Below the pieces are notes generated by a model. It was given only the letters and a program-made list of their open reading frames with translations. It had not been told where the DNA came from and made no database searches. Positions 53,837 to 53,884 of a stretch of 53,884 nt of DNA are shown piece by piece; position 1 is the first letter of the stretch; each line of letters begins with the position of its first letter. The stretch lies in contig CAYYWZ010000022.1 of NCBI GenBank assembly GCA_964475415.1, positions 1 to 53,884 on the forward strand, read 5' to 3'. The stretch comes from CALCMJ01 sp964475415. Its GTDB lineage: Bacteria; Bacteroidota; Bacteroidia; Chitinophagales; Saprospiraceae. The position numbers and the translations under genes are program-made.

Positions 53837-53884
53837 CTCTAGAAGGATTATTGTTTACAAAACTTTCCCAACTGTTAGATCCCT

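Noticed and set aside
1..53884. Search for tRNA, rRNA, CRISPR arrays, insertion sequences and prophage genes
   Set aside because: I saw no cloverleaf, no regularly spaced repeats, no transposase or integrase motifs. This is by eye only.

Overview
The window looks like a chromosomal stretch from an AT-rich member of the Bacteroidota. Three things point there. Several secreted proteins carry C-terminal type IX secretion system (T9SS) sorting domains, and PorU- and PorV-like T9SS proteins are present. Several genes have a TAnnTTTG-type -7 promoter box. Shine-Dalgarno sequences are largely absent and arginine is mostly encoded by AGA. The class (Saprospiria, Flavobacteriia or another) cannot be fixed by eye. 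No rRNA, tRNA, CRISPR array, insertion sequence or prophage was seen.

Positions 1-514 are the 3' end of a secreted protein with acidic MopE-like repeats and a T9SS sorting domain. Positions 548-24017 form a dense surface-glycan locus. It holds a beta-helix lipoprotein, an O-antigen ligase-like membrane protein, an initiating phosphoglycosyltransferase, five GT2- or GT4-type glycosyltransferases plus a sixth GT-B-like protein, one GT-C membrane enzyme, mannose-1-phosphate guanylyltransferase, a methyltransferase, two polysaccharide deacetylases, a FemAB/GNAT-like acyltransferase, an AsnB amidotransferase, a Wzm/Wzt ABC exporter with a Wzt-type C-terminal domain, and three sulfotransferases. 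Together they would make, decorate (amide, sulfate, deacetylation) and export a sulfated polysaccharide or O-antigen. The locus flips strand seven times. All four convergent junctions overlap by 4-11 bp and have no terminator.

Positions 24073-29061 encode a very large PorU2-like C25-family sortase directly beside the glycan locus. In T9SS organisms the sortase joins cargo to a surface lipopolysaccharide, so this neighbourhood is suggestive. Positions 29294-34206 hold a membrane-associated GT2, rsmG, an MscS channel, a fourth sulfotransferase and a PagL-like lipid A deacylase; the last two form an operon. Positions 34544-39913 hold two Skp/OmpH chaperones, a small exported NTF2-like protein, a T9SS-exported M14 carboxypeptidase and an acyltransferase-3 membrane protein, closed by a strong bidirectional terminator.

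Positions 39997-43828 carry carB (a short form without the allosteric domain) and a divergent 2-hydroxyacid dehydrogenase. Positions 43954-52865 form a three-gene unit: a TonB-dependent receptor, a 1359-residue exported protein and a PorV/PorQ-family outer-membrane protein. greA and a HIT-family hydrolase close the window. The two most interesting signals are the sulfated-glycan locus abutting a T9SS sortase, and the receptor/cargo/PorV-like triad.
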